Assembly: GCF_024320865.1 (NCBI RefSeq)
Contig: NZ_JANDBD010000004.1
Coordinates: 372,001-436,000, forward strand
Direction of reading: 5' to 3'
Length of the DNA stretch: 64,000 bases
From: Mycolicibacterium arenosum
Lineage (GTDB): Bacteria > Actinomycetota > Actinomycetes > Mycobacteriales > Mycobacteriaceae
A model generated the notes under the pieces. It saw only the letters and a list, made by a program, of their open reading frames with translations, had not been told where the DNA came from and made no database searches. The position numbers and the translations under genes were made by a program. This document shows, in pieces, positions 62,919-64,000 of the stretch. Numbering within the stretch: the first letter of the stretch is position 1; every line of letters starts with the position of its first letter.

Positions 62919-64000
62919 CAGCCCCACCCCTGATTGAACGGGAACGTGCGCGCGGGACTGTCGGGCGGGATGCCGATGTCGATCCCCGTGGGCAGTGGCG
63001 CGCGCACCGGGGGTGACGGCGGGTTGGCCACGGGCGCGGCAAGCGGGTTGACGGTGTAGAACCACTCGTAACCGGGGTCGCCGGGGGCCGGGACCGTCGG
63101 CATGTTCGGGTTGCCCCAGCGCGTGCCGAGAGGCAGGGTCTTGGTGGTCCGGTTCCGTGTCAGGTCAATGGTCACGAACAGGTTCATGTAGTCACCACGC
63201 AACCCGCGATCGATGGTGCTCTGCCCGAACGGGAACACCGTGGCGTAGGCGAGGGCCTCGTCGATCTCGGGTCCGACGTCGGCCAGCGACTTCAGGGTCG
63301 GCACCAGATTCCGCAGATTGCGGACGAGGTCGGCCCGAGTGTCGTTGACGGTGGTGGTCGCCGCGTCCCCGAAGGCGCCGAGCCGGTCCAGCGCCGCCGT
63401 CAGGTTCGGCCGTTGCCGCTCGAGCACGTCCAGGGCGGCCGGCAGCTTCTCGAGAGTCGTCGTCAGCACCTGGTTCTGGCTCGACAGCGTGCCCGACAGC
63501 CGGTCGAGTGCCCTGAGGGAGGCGATGACGTTGTCGCGCTGTCTGGCGAAGACGCCGATGAACCGGTCGAGACGCGTCAGCAGGTCGCGCGCTTCCACCT
63601 CGCGGCCCGAGAACGCCTCGCTGAGGTTGTGCACGATGTCGCCGACCTGACCGAGTCCGCCGGCGTTGACGATCGTGGACAGCGACGACAGCGTCTGCTC
63701 GGTCGACGGGTAGGTCGACGTGCTCCCGAGCGGAATCGTCGCCCCGCTGTCGAGCCGGCCCCGGGGTCGCTCCCCCAGCGGCGGGTCGAGCGCCAGGTGC
63801 ATCGAGCCCAGCAGGCTGGTTTGGCCCACCGTCGCGGTGACGTTGGCGGGCACGACGACGTCGGCCTGCACGTGCACGTCGACGACCGCCTTCCAGTCGT
63901 CCACCCGCATGGCGCCCACGCTGCCCACCACGACGTCGTCGATCATGACCGGCGAGTTCGATTCCAGCGTGCCGATGTTGGCCACCTGTACAACGAACGT
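62918..64000 (-). CDS. mceE: Mce-family protein MceE (5' end outside window)
   Basis: The gene is cut by the right window edge; about 360 residues are visible and the frame continues past 64000. What remains is part of the MCE domain (VVVGSVGAMRVDDWKAVVDVHV), the long helical region (HNLSEAFSGREVEARDLLTRLDRFIGVFARQRDNV split by short turns), and a Pro-rich C-terminus. Its place directly before mceF identifies it as MceE, usually a lipoprotein (LprK-like), but the lipobox would lie outside the window. Subunit A-D and yrbE genes should follow beyond the edge. Confidence 0.88.
   Translation of the reverse strand, partial: TFVVQVANIGTLESNSPVMIDDVVVGSVGAMRVDDWKAVVDVHVQADVVVPANVTATVGQTSLLGSMHLALDPPLGERPRGRLDSGATIPLGSTSTYPSTEQTLSSLSTIVNAGGLGQVGDIVHNLSEAFSGREVEARDLLTRLDRFIGVFARQRDNVIASLRALDRLSGTLSSQNQVLTTTLEKLPAALDVLERQRPNLTAALDRLGAFGDAATTTVNDTRADLVRNLRNLVPTLKSLADVGPEIDEALAYATVFPFGQSTIDRGLRGDYMNLFVTIDLTRNRTTKTLPLGTRWGNPNMPTVPAPGDPGYEWFYTVNPLAAPVANPPSPPVRAPLPTGIDIGIPPDSPARTFPFNQGWG

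Noticed and set aside
1..64000. CRISPR arrays, tRNA, rRNA, riboswitches, prophage genes
   Set aside because: Looked for by reading; no regularly spaced repeats, RNA-gene signatures or phage structural genes were seen.

Overview
The window is a high-GC, gene-dense chromosome segment of a mycobacterium, probably a fast-growing environmental Mycolicibacterium-type species. The evidence is a phosphatidylinositol mannoside operon (pgsA1-patA-pimA), an Mce operon, a WS/DGAT wax-ester synthase, a mycofactocin-type SDR, a mycobacterial-type LexA box, and gene order that largely follows the ppiB-to-thrS stretch of M. tuberculosis (Rv2582 to about Rv2617c).

Positions 1-34,500 are mainly core genome. 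Two extracytoplasmic cyclophilins flank an orphan SecD-like periplasmic domain (1-2,821). A long minus-strand run follows: yajC, secD, secF, a peptide-binding lipoprotein, apt and rel (2,823-10,927). Next come gabT, a MarR/hydrolase divergon with a perfect operator palindrome, a diguanylate cyclase, ruvC-ruvA-ruvB behind a LexA box, an MscS channel, two TetR/hydrolase divergons, yebC, the PLP synthase pair pdxS/pdxT with tesB, and the PIM operon thrS-HIT-pgsA1-patA-pimA-Nudix. Most start codons in these runs overlap the preceding stop as GTGA or ATGA, which points to translational coupling.

Positions 34,500-64,000 are accessory lipid metabolism: thioesterase, DUF1990 and hydrolase genes; a CoA-transferase/nitronate-monooxygenase-like/P450/mycofactocin-type SDR operon; a WS/DGAT; a seven-gene minus-strand operon (binding protein, AveC-like membrane protein, SDR, aldehyde dehydrogenase, two P450s, HSL-type esterase); a NorQ/NorD-like AAA+/VWA pair; a FadE pair with an SDR; a two-domain TetR regulator resembling Mce3R; and the 3' end of an mce operon (mceE, mceF). 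Three copies of a 15-bp element, GAACARATRTTWGGT, precede the binding-protein operon, norQ and the norD/fadE divergon. I read this as one coordinately controlled system for importing and oxidising an unidentified hydrophobic substrate.

The most unusual object is at 42,649-43,732: one gene for an AbiEi-like winged-helix plus Vsr/DUF559-like nuclease, enclosed by 65-bp imperfect inverted repeats whose outer 29 bp are identical. It looks like a minimal mobile or self-propagating cassette. No rRNA, tRNA, CRISPR array, prophage or classical insertion sequence was seen.
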